Source: Nocardia stercoris (GTDB lineage Bacteria > Actinomycetota > Actinomycetes > Mycobacteriales > Mycobacteriaceae). From it: a DNA stretch of 64,000 bases. Where the stretch lies: assembly GCF_003696265.1 (NCBI RefSeq), contig NZ_RFFH01000009.1:124001-188000 (forward strand), written 5' to 3'. Positions 1 through 8,754 of this stretch are shown here, in pieces (positions within the stretch are counted from its first letter, which is position 1; the number at the start of each line of letters is the position of its first letter). Position numbers and translations under genes: made by a program. Below the pieces are notes generated by a model. The model was not told where the DNA came from, searched no databases, and was given only the letters and a program-made list of their open reading frames with translations.

Positions 1-1343
1 GCGTCGGCCATCCCCAATCCCCGCAGCCAGTCCTCGAATTCGGGTGCCGCCCGCAGTCCGCAGACGCGGCGCAGGTAGAGCGCATCGTGATAGGACAGGC
101 TCTGGTAGCCGAGCATGGTGTCGTCGGCGCCGGGAACCGTGATCACGAAGGCCGTGCCCGCCACGGCGAGAGCCGTGGCCAGCAGATCGGCGTCGTCCTG
201 GTCGGCTTCGGCGTGGTTGGTGTAGCAGACGTCCACGCCCATCGGCAGGCCCAGCAGCTTGCCGCAGAAGTTGTCCTCCAGCCCGGCTCGGGTGATCTGC
301 TTGCCGTCGTAGAGGTATTCGGGTCCGATGAAACCGACCACCGTGTTGACCAGCAGCGGGTCGAAGGCGCGGGCCACCGCGTAGGCGCGGCACTCGAGCG
401 TCTGCTGGTCGATCGGCAGGCCGTCGATGCCGCGGTGGGCGTCGGCCGACAGTGCGGAGCCCTGACCGGTTTCGAAGTACATGACGTTGGAACCGACTGT
501 GCCCCGGCCGGTTTCGCGCCCGGCGGCATTGGCCTCGGCCAGCATGCCGAGGGTGACTCCGAAGCCCCGGTTGGCGGCCTGGGTGCCGGCGATCGACTGG
601 AACACCAGGTCCACCGGGGCGCCCTGCTCGAGGAGTTCCAGCGTGGTGGTGACGTGGGTGAGCACACAGGACTGCATCGGGATACCGAAACGCTGCCGCA
701 GGTCGTCGAGCAGTACCAGCAGTCGCGCCACGGCGGCCGGGGAGTCGGTTGCGGGGTTGATCCCGATCACCGCGTCGCCGCAGCCGAGCAGCAGGCCGTC
801 CAGGACCGCGGCCGCGATCCCGTGCGGATCGTCGGTCGGATGATTGGGTTGCAGCCGGGTCGACAGCCGTCCGGGCAGGCCGATCGTGGTCCGGAACGCC
901 GCCCGCGGGGACAGCGCCGCGGCGACGGTGACGAGGTCCTGGTTGCGCATCAGCTTCGACACCGCGGCGGCCATCTCCGGCGTGATCCCCGGGCTCACGG
1001 CGGGCAACAGGTCGGCGGCGGTATCGGTGGCCACGCTGTCCAACAGCCAGTCCCGCAATCCACCGACGGTCAGATGCGCGATCGGGGTGAACGCCGCCCG
1101 GTCGTGGGTGTCGACGATCAGCCGCGTGACGTCGTCGGTCTCGTACGCGACGACCGGATGCTCGAGCAGATCCGTGAGCGGAACATCGGCCAGGACGTAC
1201 CGGGCCGCCACCCGTTCGGCATCCGATTCGGCCGCGCACCCGGCCAATTCGTCACCGGATCGGCGCGGACTCGCTTTGGCCAGGACCTCGGGCAAACCGT
1301 GGAAGCGGAAATTCCGGCCCCCGATTCCCTGCTGGTACTGCAT
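1..1343 (-). CDS. eutB: Ethanolamine ammonia-lyase large subunit, 3' end cut by window edge
   Basis: EutB carries the TIM-barrel active site of the adenosylcobalamin-dependent enzyme that splits ethanolamine into acetaldehyde and ammonia, working with EutC. Reading the minus strand from the ATG at 1343-1341 gives 447 open codons to the window edge with no stop. The translation has the family's N-terminal FHGLPEVLAKASPRRSGD and DDVTRLI segments, the central RLSTRLQPNHPTDD stretch, and TVGSNVMYFETGQGSALS. A Shine-Dalgarno-like GAAGGAC lies about 10 bases upstream of the ATG. EutB proteins are usually 450-470 residues, so only the last few residues are missing; eutC would be expected next, outside the window. 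It is divergent from a permease and IclR regulator that probably form the same catabolic locus. Identification is strong; the regulatory link is inferred. Confidence 0.93.
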   Translation of the reverse strand, partial: MQYQQGIGGRNFRFHGLPEVLAKASPRRSGDELAGCAAESDAERVAARYVLADVPLTDLLEHPVVAYETDDVTRLIVDTHDRAAFTPIAHLTVGGLRDWLLDSVATDTAADLLPAVSPGITPEMAAAVSKLMRNQDLVTVAAALSPRAAFRTTIGLPGRLSTRLQPNHPTDDPHGIAAAVLDGLLLGCGDAVIGINPATDSPAAVARLLVLLDDLRQRFGIPMQSCVLTHVTTTLELLEQGAPVDLVFQSIAGTQAANRGFGVTLGMLAEANAAGRETGRGTVGSNVMYFETGQGSALSADAHRGIDGLPIDQQTLECRAYAVARAFDPLLVNTVVGFIGPEYLYDGKQITRAGLEDNFCGKLLGLPMGVDVCYTNHAEADQDDADLLATALAVAGTAFVITVPGADDTMLGYQSLSYHDALYLRRVCGLRAAPEFEDWLRGLGMAD

Positions 1344-1487
1344 TGTCGCCACCGTCCTTCGTTGTGCGCGGCCGCCTATGTGGTTGGACCGCAACCTTAA
1401 AGAGACTCTGTTACACAAATCGGCATCGATCGGTAACCGGCGTGTAGAAATCCGGTTCCGGAAATTCTCACCCCGCGATAATCCGGC

Positions 1488-1502
1488 GTTACGCAGCGTA
1501 AC
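1488..1502. promoter_or_regulatory. Palindrome in eutB/permease divergent promoter region, candidate operator
   Basis: The 251-base gap between eutB and the permease contains a perfect inverted repeat GTTACG-CAG-CGTAAC. A second short palindrome TTCCGGAA lies at 1456-1463 in an imperfect GGTTCCGGAAATT context. Divergent catabolic genes with an IclR regulator nearby usually share such a site, so these are operator candidates. I see no clear -35/-10 pair. Confidence 0.4.
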
Positions 1503-1594
1503 TTTCGGGAAACATCGAACTGCGACGCTGGCGCTTCGAAACACGATGGTGAACGGGTGCATCCGGGCGGTGACACCGGAAAGGTGGTCGCGCG

Positions 1595-3022
1595 GTGAAC
1601 CCTGCGGTGCGTGATTCACCCCTGGTGGTGACGAGGTCGGCGATTCGTGGCCTGACCCGGCGCGAGCTCGGTTTCCTGCCGGTGTTCGCGCAGTCGGTGG
1701 CCGCCATCGCGCCCGCGGGCACCTCGGTCATCACACCGCCGTTCGTGATCGCCGCGGTCGGGGGTTCGGCCGGCGTCGCGGTGTTCCTCGGGGCGGCGGT
1801 GCTGGCCTGGTGCGTGGCCCTGGTGATTCGGCCGATGGCCCAGCGGCTCGCCGTCACCGGCGGCCTCTACACCTACGTGGCGCAGGGGCTCGGCCCGGCG
1901 GTTGCGATCCCCGCCGGCTGGTCGGCGCTGGCCGGATACCTGAGTGTCTCGGTCGCCGGTTTGATCGCGGTCGGCGGTGCCGTGCGGCAGGTGCTGGGCG
2001 GAGGACCCGCCGCGACCGTGGCACTCGTGCTCGTGGCGGCGCTCGTCGCGGCCGTCCTGATGGCGCGCGGCATCCGGATCTCGGCGGCCGCCATGCTGAT
2101 CGTGGAATGCGTGTCGGCGATCGCGATCGTGGCGCTGCTGACCTATCTCCTGGTGACCGCGCGGCCGGGTGCGAGCCTCGGCGCGGCGGCCCGCGGGCAC
2201 GGTGACGTAGGCGACCTGGCGATCAGCGCAGTGGTGGCGATCAGTGCGTTCGTCGGGTTCGAGAGCGCCACAACGCTGTCGTCGGAGGCGTACCGGCCGT
2301 TCCGGTCGGTCCCGCGCACCCTGGTGTGGACGCCGGTGGCGGCCGCGGTGATCTACCTGTTCGCGGTGGCCGCGGAAGCGGTGGCGTTCTCGGCGGGCGG
2401 CTCGTCGCTGGCGGAGGTGCTGCTGCGCGACGATTCGCCGTTCCTGGCGATCGTGCCGTCCGTCGCGGTGGCATCGTCGTTCTTCGCCTGCACCGTCGCC
2501 TCGGTCAACGCGGCGGTCCGGGTGTTGTTCACCATGGCGCGGGAGGGGATCGCCCCTGCGGCCGCCGGGCGGACCCACCCCCGATTCCACACTCCGATGC
2601 CGGCATTGGTCTCGGTGGTCGTGGTCGTCACCGGCGCCGCGGTGGTGACGTTGCTCGCGGGAGTCACGCCCTCGGATGGGATCCGGGTCTTCCTGACCCT
2701 CAGCGGGCTCGGCTACCTGGGTTCCTATCTGCCGGCGTGTCTGGCCGGGCCGGCGCTGCTGCGCCGGATCGGCGAACCGAGTCGGCGGGTGTCGGCGCTC
2801 GGCTGGGGGTGCGCGGTGCTGATGGCGGTGCTGGTCGTGCTGGCCGCCTTCGGGCGGGAACCGGGTACCGCCGTGGTCGTCACCGGGTATGTGGCGATCA
2901 TGGTGGTGGCGGTGCTGGTCACCGGCGTCGTGCGGCTGGTGGCACCCGCGCGGTGGCGGCGGATCGGTATTTTCGACGAGCCCCGCCGCGAGGATCTGTT
3001 GCATACCGCGGTGTTCCGGTAG
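1595..3022 (+). CDS. APC-superfamily amino acid/amine permease, probable ethanolamine uptake
   Basis: A 475-residue polytopic membrane protein with about 12 hydrophobic segments and the APC-superfamily N-terminus: after a short hydrophilic tail come GLTRRELGFLPVFAQSVAAI and AGTSVITPPFVIA, followed by glycine-rich GGLYTYVAQGLG. The C-terminal tail is short and charged. GTG at 1595 is preferred because AAAGGTGG sits about 7 bases upstream. It is transcribed away from eutB and ends 6 bases before the IclR gene, so permease and regulator are likely co-transcribed. Ethanolamine (or a related amine) as substrate is inferred only from the neighbour; sequence alone supports amino acid/polyamine/organocation transport. 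Confidence 0.8.
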   Translation: MNPAVRDSPLVVTRSAIRGLTRRELGFLPVFAQSVAAIAPAGTSVITPPFVIAAVGGSAGVAVFLGAAVLAWCVALVIRPMAQRLAVTGGLYTYVAQGLGPAVAIPAGWSALAGYLSVSVAGLIAVGGAVRQVLGGGPAATVALVLVAALVAAVLMARGIRISAAAMLIVECVSAIAIVALLTYLLVTARPGASLGAAARGHGDVGDLAISAVVAISAFVGFESATTLSSEAYRPFRSVPRTLVWTPVAAAVIYLFAVAAEAVAFSAGGSSLAEVLLRDDSPFLAIVPSVAVASSFFACTVASVNAAVRVLFTMAREGIAPAAAGRTHPRFHTPMPALVSVVVVVTGAAVVTLLAGVTPSDGIRVFLTLSGLGYLGSYLPACLAGPALLRRIGEPSRRVSALGWGCAVLMAVLVVLAAFGREPGTAVVVTGYVAIMVVAVLVTGVVRLVAPARWRRIGIFDEPRREDLLHTAVFR

Positions 3023-3028
3023 GCCGCG

Positions 3029-3757
3029 ATGAATCACGGCCGGGGCGGCGGTGCGGTCGCGAACTCGATCGCCATACTCGAAACAGTGGCCGAATGCGGT
3101 GTCGGAGTGACAGCCAAGGAAATCGCCCAGCGGCTCGAATTGTCGCCGGCGACCGCCTATCGATTGCTGAATACTCTGGTTGCCGACGAATATCTCATTC
3201 GCACAGCGGATCTGCGTGGCTTCGGGCTGGGTGTACGGTTGCGCGGACTCGCCGCCGCCCTGAACTCGCCGACGCTGCCGAGCGCGGCCCGCGAGCAACT
3301 CGCCGAATTCCGTGGATCGACCCGATTTGCCGTGCATCTGATGGGATTTCGCGCGGCTACGGTCGTGGTCGTCGGCGGTGATCCCGACAATCCGGTCCGC
3401 GGGGAACGCGAACTCGGCCGGAATCTGCACGCCTCGGCGGCCGGCAAGCTCCTGCTCGCGACCCGCACGCAGTGGCGGGAGCTGGTTCCCGCTCCCGTGC
3501 GGCTCACCGACCGGACGGTGGTCGAGCACAGCGCCCTCGCCGACGAGATCCGGACGATCCGCCGGTCCGGGTACGCCAGGTCGGTCGGCGAGCTGGTGCC
3601 GGGGCTGGCCTGTCTCGCGTATCCGATCCACGGCGAGAACGGTGTGGTCGAAGGTGCGCTGTGCTTGGCCGGACCCAGCAACCGGATCGACGCCCTCGAG
3701 GACCACGACGAGCCCGCCCGTCGCTACGCCGCCCGGCTCGGGCCGCTGATCTATTGA
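3029..3757 (+). CDS. IclR-family transcriptional regulator
   Basis: A 242-residue DNA-binding regulator. The N-terminal winged helix (about residues 10-65) reads SIAILETVAECGVGVTAKEI then LELSPATAYRLLNTLVADEY, the classic IclR recognition region. The C-terminal ligand-binding domain contains LGRNLHASAAGKLLLA and SVGELVPGLACLAYPI, both typical of the family. It lies 6 bases behind the permease and overlaps the convergent lysoplasmalogenase-like gene by 7 bases at the 3' ends. It probably controls the eutB/permease promoter region through the palindromes there, with ethanolamine or a metabolite as ligand; that is an inference from position. Confidence 0.88.
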   Translation: MNHGRGGGAVANSIAILETVAECGVGVTAKEIAQRLELSPATAYRLLNTLVADEYLIRTADLRGFGLGVRLRGLAAALNSPTLPSAAREQLAEFRGSTRFAVHLMGFRAATVVVVGGDPDNPVRGERELGRNLHASAAGKLLLATRTQWRELVPAPVRLTDRTVVEHSALADEIRTIRRSGYARSVGELVPGLACLAYPIHGENGVVEGALCLAGPSNRIDALEDHDEPARRYAARLGPLIY

Positions 3758-4401
3758 GGCTGTGCCTTCGCCGCCGGCGGCGTGGTCAGTAGCCACTGGG
3801 CGCCGATGTAGGTCGCCAAGATCACGCCCTCGGCGATGCGGCGGTTGCGCTCGCCGCGGACGAACAGGCGGCGGACCACGATCAAGGCGTCGGACACGGT
3901 GAACAGCTGGGCGCCGGCGAACAGGCCGGGATCGCGGAGGGCGGGATCCGAGGACAGCGCGGTCGCGGTGCCGAGGGTGAGGCCGTAGGCCGACAGCGGG
4001 GCCGCGACGGGTCGCGACTTCAGCCGCAGCGCGGTACCCGCGGCGGCCCAGCCGGCCACCCGGGGCGCGATCGCGAGGGCGGTCGGCCGGGCGCCGCGCC
4101 GCAGCCAGCGCGCGGTGTAGGCGGCCTGCATGACCGCGAACCAGCCGGCGCCCCGGACCATGCGGCGGTCGTCGTCGGGTTCGATCAGGTAGCAGTCACC
4201 GACCGTGGCCGCGCCCAGACCGGCGACGGTGAGGGCGGCGTCGACGGGGTCGGCACTGCGGGACCGCCAGGCGCGCACGGCCAGCGCGGGCGCGATCAAG
4301 GGTTTGCCCGCACGCTGCCAGGACTCCCGGCCGGTCACCGCCCCCGCGACGGTGACGGCACCGGCCACCGCGAATACCAGGGACTCCACTCGAATGCGCA
4401 T
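3751..4401 (-). CDS. YhhN/TMEM86-like lysoplasmalogenase-family membrane protein
   Basis: A 216-residue integral membrane protein with seven or eight predicted hydrophobic segments. The start at ATG 4401 (MRIRVESLVFAVAGAVTVAG) is chosen over a longer reading frame because the upstream 49 codons are Arg/Pro-rich and unlike a membrane protein leader. Family-type features are GDCYLI in an early helix, GWFAVMQAAYTARW, and FTVSDALIVVRR near the C-terminus, matching the YhhN family whose eukaryotic members hydrolyse the vinyl-ether bond of lysoplasmalogens. The bacterial substrate is not established. Its 3' end overlaps the IclR gene by 7 bases, an antisense tail overlap. Confidence 0.7.
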   Translation of the reverse strand: MRIRVESLVFAVAGAVTVAGAVTGRESWQRAGKPLIAPALAVRAWRSRSADPVDAALTVAGLGAATVGDCYLIEPDDDRRMVRGAGWFAVMQAAYTARWLRRGARPTALAIAPRVAGWAAAGTALRLKSRPVAAPLSAYGLTLGTATALSSDPALRDPGLFAGAQLFTVSDALIVVRRLFVRGERNRRIAEGVILATYIGAQWLLTTPPAAKAQPQ

Positions 4402-4490
4402 GCGCCGACGGTACCGTTCCCGTTCCGCGGTCCTGCATCTGGACATCGGACCAGTGCTGGTTCGGCCCGGCATCGCCGGGCTCGCGCTGA

Positions 4491-5030
4491 TCAGGAGCAG
4501 TGCAGTGCCAGGAACACCCGGGCCCGGCCGAACTGCCGCATCGCCCACGAATCGTGGGGTGGGCCGTGCACGTGCGCGGCGTGCGGCACGCGGACCCGCT
4601 CGTACCAGCGGCGCAGCCGGTCGAGGGCGGCCAGGAAGGTGCCGTCCTCCAGGGCGCGCAGGATCGTGCCGTCGGTGAGGCGCTCGGCGCGGATCAGCAG
4701 GGTGAGCATGCGTACCGACTCTCCGACCGGTGCGTCCCGCAACCCCTCACCGTTCGGGTACCTGGCTTCGCCGTCCCAGTCCGTCCAGGCGAAGGAGATG
4801 ATCGCGCCCACCTCGTAGAGTCCGCGCCGGATCCGTTCCATCGTCTCGCTGTAATGCACGTACGGCAGTCGCAGCATGCCGTGGGCGTCGGGCTCGGGGA
4901 ACACCCAGCTCGCGTGCGGGCGCGAACGCGGCGCCCGCAACTCGTCGACCGCAGCCCACAGTCGCTGCCAGCGTGTCGGCGGCGCCGCCAGCAGCTGGAC
5001 CTTGATCTCGGTGTCGGTGGGCCGGTCCAT
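4491..5030 (-). CDS. DUF6508-type hypothetical protein
   Basis: A 179-residue soluble protein without signal or membrane segments. The core YVHYSETMERIRRGLYEVGA followed by IISFAWTDWDGEARY and then RMLTLLIRAERLTDGTI, TFLAALDRLRRWYE resembles my recollection of DUF6508 proteins, whose function is unknown. The ATG at 5030 (MDRPTDTEIKVQLL) is chosen because everything upstream in frame is Arg/Pro-rich shadow sequence. The 234-base gap to the divergent FhuF-like gene (5031-5264) holds no other gene that I can support. Neighbours give no functional clue. Confidence 0.6.
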   Translation of the reverse strand: MDRPTDTEIKVQLLAAPPTRWQRLWAAVDELRAPRSRPHASWVFPEPDAHGMLRLPYVHYSETMERIRRGLYEVGAIISFAWTDWDGEARYPNGEGLRDAPVGESVRMLTLLIRAERLTDGTILRALEDGTFLAALDRLRRWYERVRVPHAAHVHGPPHDSWAMRQFGRARVFLALHCS

Positions 5031-5264
5031 CACGGCCACTGTACCGCCGTCACAAGGGGAAACCGGTCGCTCCGGACACCCGGTGACCGCCGATAAGGCA
5101 AGCCCGCTGGACTCGCCGCGCGCGGGAAACGCTGTCCGCGTGGCGATCCCCGCGCCCGCCGCCCGTGCGCTACATTGCGCCTGCGCGACGACCGGGAGGG
5201 GGCCACAGGCCGCTCGACGCCGGCCGCGGTGCGTGCCAGGCTGGTCATCGATGAGCGGAGTCGA

Positions 5265-5987
5265 ATGAACGTCGCGGAGCGGGTGGTAGTCGTGGGAACC
5301 GTGGTACCCGGCCGGGTGCTGACCCAGCCGGACTGGCTGACCGAACGGATCGCCGACATGGGGATCTCGTGGGGTACCGGGGACTCGCGGGTCTCGGGCA
5401 CACTGTGGTGGTGCATGGCGGCGTCGTCGCTGGTGGATCCGCTGGTCGGGGCCGTGATCGCCGGGACGTCGCTGCATCCGCCGGCGTTGCCGCGACTCGC
5501 CCTCGAGGTGCGCCCGGACGGTGGCATCGAACGGACCCTGCCGGTCGACCTGGAACCCGCCGACTTCGCGCGCACCGACGTGGAACCGGGGGAGGTCGCG
5601 GCCGCCTACGACGCTTCGGCGCTGCGCCGCCCGGTGGACACCGCGGCCGCGGGCGCGGCGCTGCGCGAGACGCTGCAGCAGGTGATCCCGGTGGTGGCCC
5701 GGGTGTCGGGGGCCAGCGCGGCCTCGCTGTGGGCGATCGTCGCGGACGCGATCGGCAACCGGGCGCTCGACGCCGGTGACTCCGCCGCCGGTGACCGGCT
5801 CGCACACGACGTGGCCGGGCGGCTGCCGATGCCGCGGTTCGTCGACGTCGGCGGCCGCCGGTTCGTGCACCGCATCTCCTGCTGCCTCGTCTACGAGGTG
5901 CCCAGCTGCCAGATGTGCACCAGTTGCCCGAAACGTCCTGCCGCGGAACGGGAATCGATGCTGGAGGACGTCGCCGCGCGAAGCTGA
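5265..5987 (+). CDS. FhuF-like (2Fe-2S) ferric-siderophore reductase
   Basis: A 240-residue protein whose C-terminus carries two adjacent cysteines, ten residues, a cysteine, two residues and a cysteine (CC-x10-C-x2-C), the 2Fe-2S ligand pattern of E. coli FhuF; one extra cysteine lies inside the spacer. FhuF reduces ferric hydroxamate siderophore complexes so the iron is released in the cytosol. The start is placed at ATG 5265 (MNVAERVVVVGTV) with GCGGAGCG-type purines weakly upstream; a longer frame from 5175 adds unlike residues. The middle domain (GTSLHPPALPRLALEVRPDG) fits FhuF-like proteins. I could not recognise an IdeR/Fur box in the upstream 234 bases, so iron regulation is unproven. 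Confidence 0.7.
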   Translation: MNVAERVVVVGTVVPGRVLTQPDWLTERIADMGISWGTGDSRVSGTLWWCMAASSLVDPLVGAVIAGTSLHPPALPRLALEVRPDGGIERTLPVDLEPADFARTDVEPGEVAAAYDASALRRPVDTAAAGAALRETLQQVIPVVARVSGASAASLWAIVADAIGNRALDAGDSAAGDRLAHDVAGRLPMPRFVDVGGRRFVHRISCCLVYEVPSCQMCTSCPKRPAAERESMLEDVAARS

Positions 5988-6137
5988 GGACCGGCGGCCC
6001 GGCGAGATCGGCGGCACGCGCCCGGCCGATTGACGCGCCGGTCGGACACTCCCGATAGCATGGTCGCGCCGGAGCATTGCCGCGACCGGCAGGACACTTC
6101 GATGTCCGCAATCCGATATACCAAGGAGAGCGCAGCC

Positions 6138-8195
6138 GTGACCACCTCAGCCCCCATCAGTCCAGCCGCCCTCGTCCGGGTGCCTGCGGGGACTACGGCG
6201 GGCACAGCGCTGCGTGAGGCGGGTGCCTCCAACAAAGGCCCCGACGCGGTGATCGTCGTGCGCGACCCCGAGGGCAACCTCAAGGACCTGTCCTGGACCC
6301 CGGACACCGACGTCGACGTCGAGCCGGTCCTGGCCGCCTCGCCCGACGGCCGCAACGTGATCCGGCACTCGGCCGCGCACGTGCTGGCCCAGGCCGTGCA
6401 GCAGGAATTCCCGGGCGCCAAGCTCGGCATCGGCCCGTTCATCAAGGACGGCTTCTACTACGACTTCCAGGTCGAACGGCCCTTCACCCCGGAGGACCTG
6501 GCCAAGCTGGAATCCCGGATGAAGAAGATCATCAAGGGATCTCAGCGCTTCTCGCGGCGCGTGGTCGACATCGACGAAGCGAAGGTCGAACTCGCCGGCG
6601 AGCCGTTCAAGCTGGAGCTGATCACCGACAAGTCGGGGATCGACGACCCGGAGGTCATGGAGGTCGGCGGCAACGAGCTGACCATCTACGACAACCTGGA
6701 CCCGCGCTCGGGCGAGAAGGTCTGGGGCGACCTGTGCCGCGGCCCGCACTGCCCGACCACCAAGTACATCCCGGCGTTCAAGCTGACCCGCAGCTCGGCC
6801 GCCTACTGGCGCGGTGACCAGTCCCGCGAGGACCTGCAGCGCATCTACGGCACCGCGTGGGAGTCGCAGGAGGCGCTCGACGAGCACCTGCACCTGCTCG
6901 CCGAGGCCGAGAAGCGCGACCACCGCAAGCTCGGCGCCGAACTGGACCTGTTCTCCTTCCCCGACGAGCTGGGCTCGGGCCTGCCGGTGTTCCACCCCAA
7001 GGGCGGCATCATCCGCAAGGAGCTCGAGGAGTACTCGCGCCGCCGCCACATCGACGCCGGCTACGAGTTCGTCAACACCCCGCACATCACCAAGGGTCAC
7101 CTGTTCGAGGTTTCCGGACACCTCGACTGGTACCGGGACGGCATGTTCCCGGCCATGCACCTGGACGCGGAATACAACGAGGACGGTTCGGTCCGCAAGC
7201 CCGGCCAGGACTACTACGTCAAGCCGATGAACTGCCCGATGCACAACCTGATCTTCCGCGCGCGCGGCCGGTCGTATCGTGAACTTCCGTTGCGGCTCTT
7301 CGAATTCGGTTCGGTGTACCGCTACGAGAAGTCCGGTGTCGTACACGGCCTCACCCGCGTGCGGGGCATGACCCAGGACGACGCGCACATCTACTGCACC
7401 AAGGAGCAGATGCACGCGGAGCTCACCACCACGCTGAACTTCGTGCTCTCGCTGCTCAAGGACTACGGCCTCGACGACTTCTACCTGGAGCTGTCGACCA
7501 AGGACCCGAAGAAGTTCGTCGGCTCCGACGAGATCTGGGAAGAGGCCACCGAAACCCTGTCGAAGGTCGCCGGCGCCTCCGGTCTGGAGCTCGTGCCCGA
7601 CCCGGGCGGGGCCGCGTTCTACGGCCCGAAGATCTCCGTGCAGGCCAAGGACGCGCTGGGCCGCACCTGGCAGATGTCGACCATCCAGCTCGACTTCAAC
7701 CTGCCCGAGCGGTTCAACCTCGAATACACCGCCGCCGACGGCACCAAGCAGCGCCCGGTCATGATCCACCGCGCGCTGTTCGGATCCATCGAGCGGTTCT
7801 TCGGCGTGCTCACCGAGCACTACGCGGGCGCGTTCCCGGCCTGGCTGTCGCCGGTGCAGGCGGTCGGCATCCCGGTCGCGGAAGCCTTTGCGCCGCACCT
7901 GGATCGGGTGATCGAGCTGCTGCAGGACGAGGGCATCCGTGCCCAGGTCGACCGCAGCGACGACCGGATGCAGAAGAAGATCTTCAACCAGACCGCCCAG
8001 AAGGTGCCGTTCATGCTCCTCGCGGGCGAGAAGGACGTCACCGCCGGCGCGGTCAGCTTCCGCTTCCGCGACGGCACCCAGGTCAACGGGGTGCCGGTCG
8101 CCGACGCGGTCGCCACCGTCGTCGACTGGGTGCGCCGGCGCGAGAACGCCACGCCGACCGCGGAGGGCTTCGAGATCGTGAACGGGGGAGCGTGA
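6138..8195 (+). CDS. thrS: Threonyl-tRNA synthetase
   Basis: A 685-residue class II aminoacyl-tRNA synthetase charging tRNA-Thr. It has an N-terminal TGS-like domain, a second additional (editing) domain with NVIRHSAAHVLAQAV near residue 75, the catalytic core with the zinc-binding MNCPMHNLIFRARGRSYREL and the motif 2 region VYRYEKSGVVHGLTRVRGMT, motif 3 around LFGSIERFFGVL, and a C-terminal anticodon-binding domain. GTG 6138 is chosen over upstream ATGs because AAGGAGAG ends 7 bases before it and the resulting length matches actinobacterial ThrRS. Its TGA overlaps the HIT gene start by 4 bases, opening the phospholipid operon. The 150-base leader shows no T-box-like structure. Confidence 0.97.
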   Translation: MTTSAPISPAALVRVPAGTTAGTALREAGASNKGPDAVIVVRDPEGNLKDLSWTPDTDVDVEPVLAASPDGRNVIRHSAAHVLAQAVQQEFPGAKLGIGPFIKDGFYYDFQVERPFTPEDLAKLESRMKKIIKGSQRFSRRVVDIDEAKVELAGEPFKLELITDKSGIDDPEVMEVGGNELTIYDNLDPRSGEKVWGDLCRGPHCPTTKYIPAFKLTRSSAAYWRGDQSREDLQRIYGTAWESQEALDEHLHLLAEAEKRDHRKLGAELDLFSFPDELGSGLPVFHPKGGIIRKELEEYSRRRHIDAGYEFVNTPHITKGHLFEVSGHLDWYRDGMFPAMHLDAEYNEDGSVRKPGQDYYVKPMNCPMHNLIFRARGRSYRELPLRLFEFGSVYRYEKSGVVHGLTRVRGMTQDDAHIYCTKEQMHAELTTTLNFVLSLLKDYGLDDFYLELSTKDPKKFVGSDEIWEEATETLSKVAGASGLELVPDPGGAAFYGPKISVQAKDALGRTWQMSTIQLDFNLPERFNLEYTAADGTKQRPVMIHRALFGSIERFFGVLTEHYAGAFPAWLSPVQAVGIPVAEAFAPHLDRVIELLQDEGIRAQVDRSDDRMQKKIFNQTAQKVPFMLLAGEKDVTAGAVSFRFRDGTQVNGVPVADAVATVVDWVRRRENATPTAEGFEIVNGGA

Positions 8196-8752
8196 ACGAA
8201 CAGATCGTGGACAACGGTGCGGGAGAACCGGATCGCCTGCAGCGGTTGTGGACCCCGTACCGGATGTCCTACATCACCGGAACCGTCGAGGGCCGGGAGG
8301 AGAACTCCGAGCCCAAGGTGAAGAAGTCCGGTCACCCCTTCACCGACATTCCGCAGATGACCGACGAGGACGGACTGGTCATCGCCCGCGGTGAGTGGGT
8401 GTACGCGGTGCTGAACCTGTATCCGTACAACCCCGGTCACATGATGGTGGTGCCCTACCGCCGGGTCGCGAACCTCGAGGACCTGACCCCGCAGGAGAGC
8501 GCCGAACTGATGGCGTTCACCCAGCAGGCGATCCGGGTCATGAAGAAGGTGTCGCGGCCCGAGGGCTTCAACGTCGGCCTGAACCTCGGTGGCGTGGCGG
8601 GCGGTTCGCTCGCCGACCATCTGCACCAGCACATCGTGCCGCGCTGGGGTGGTGACGCGAACTTCATCACGGTGGTCGGCGGAGTGAAGGTCATGCCGCA
8701 GCTGCTGCGCGAGACGCGCGGGCTGCTGGCGGGGGCCTGGAAAGAGGCGTAG
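8192..8752 (+). CDS. HIT-family hydrolase, AP4A phosphorylase-like
   Basis: A 186-residue histidine-triad protein with the active-site motif HLHQHIVPRW near residue 150 and the upstream YPYNPGHMMVVPYR segment. It corresponds in position and sequence type to M. tuberculosis Rv2613c, a diadenosine tetraphosphate phosphorylase. It probably degrades Ap4A, a by-product of aminoacyl-tRNA synthetases, which makes its 4-base overlap with thrS meaningful. GTG 8192 is the start enforced by the overlap. PIP synthase begins 2 bases after its stop. Confidence 0.9.
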   Translation: MNEQIVDNGAGEPDRLQRLWTPYRMSYITGTVEGREENSEPKVKKSGHPFTDIPQMTDEDGLVIARGEWVYAVLNLYPYNPGHMMVVPYRRVANLEDLTPQESAELMAFTQQAIRVMKKVSRPEGFNVGLNLGGVAGGSLADHLHQHIVPRWGGDANFITVVGGVKVMPQLLRETRGLLAGAWKEA

Positions 8753-8754
8753 CC

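Noticed and set aside
87..1400. Long plus-strand open frame opposite eutB
   Set aside because: It is low-complexity Gly/Arg/Gln-rich and exactly antisense to a well-conserved eutB.
5988..6137. T-box leader or consensus promoter before thrS
   Set aside because: No T-box core or specifier stem is seen; TTGACG and TAGCAT are present but 20 bases apart, too far for a confident promoter.
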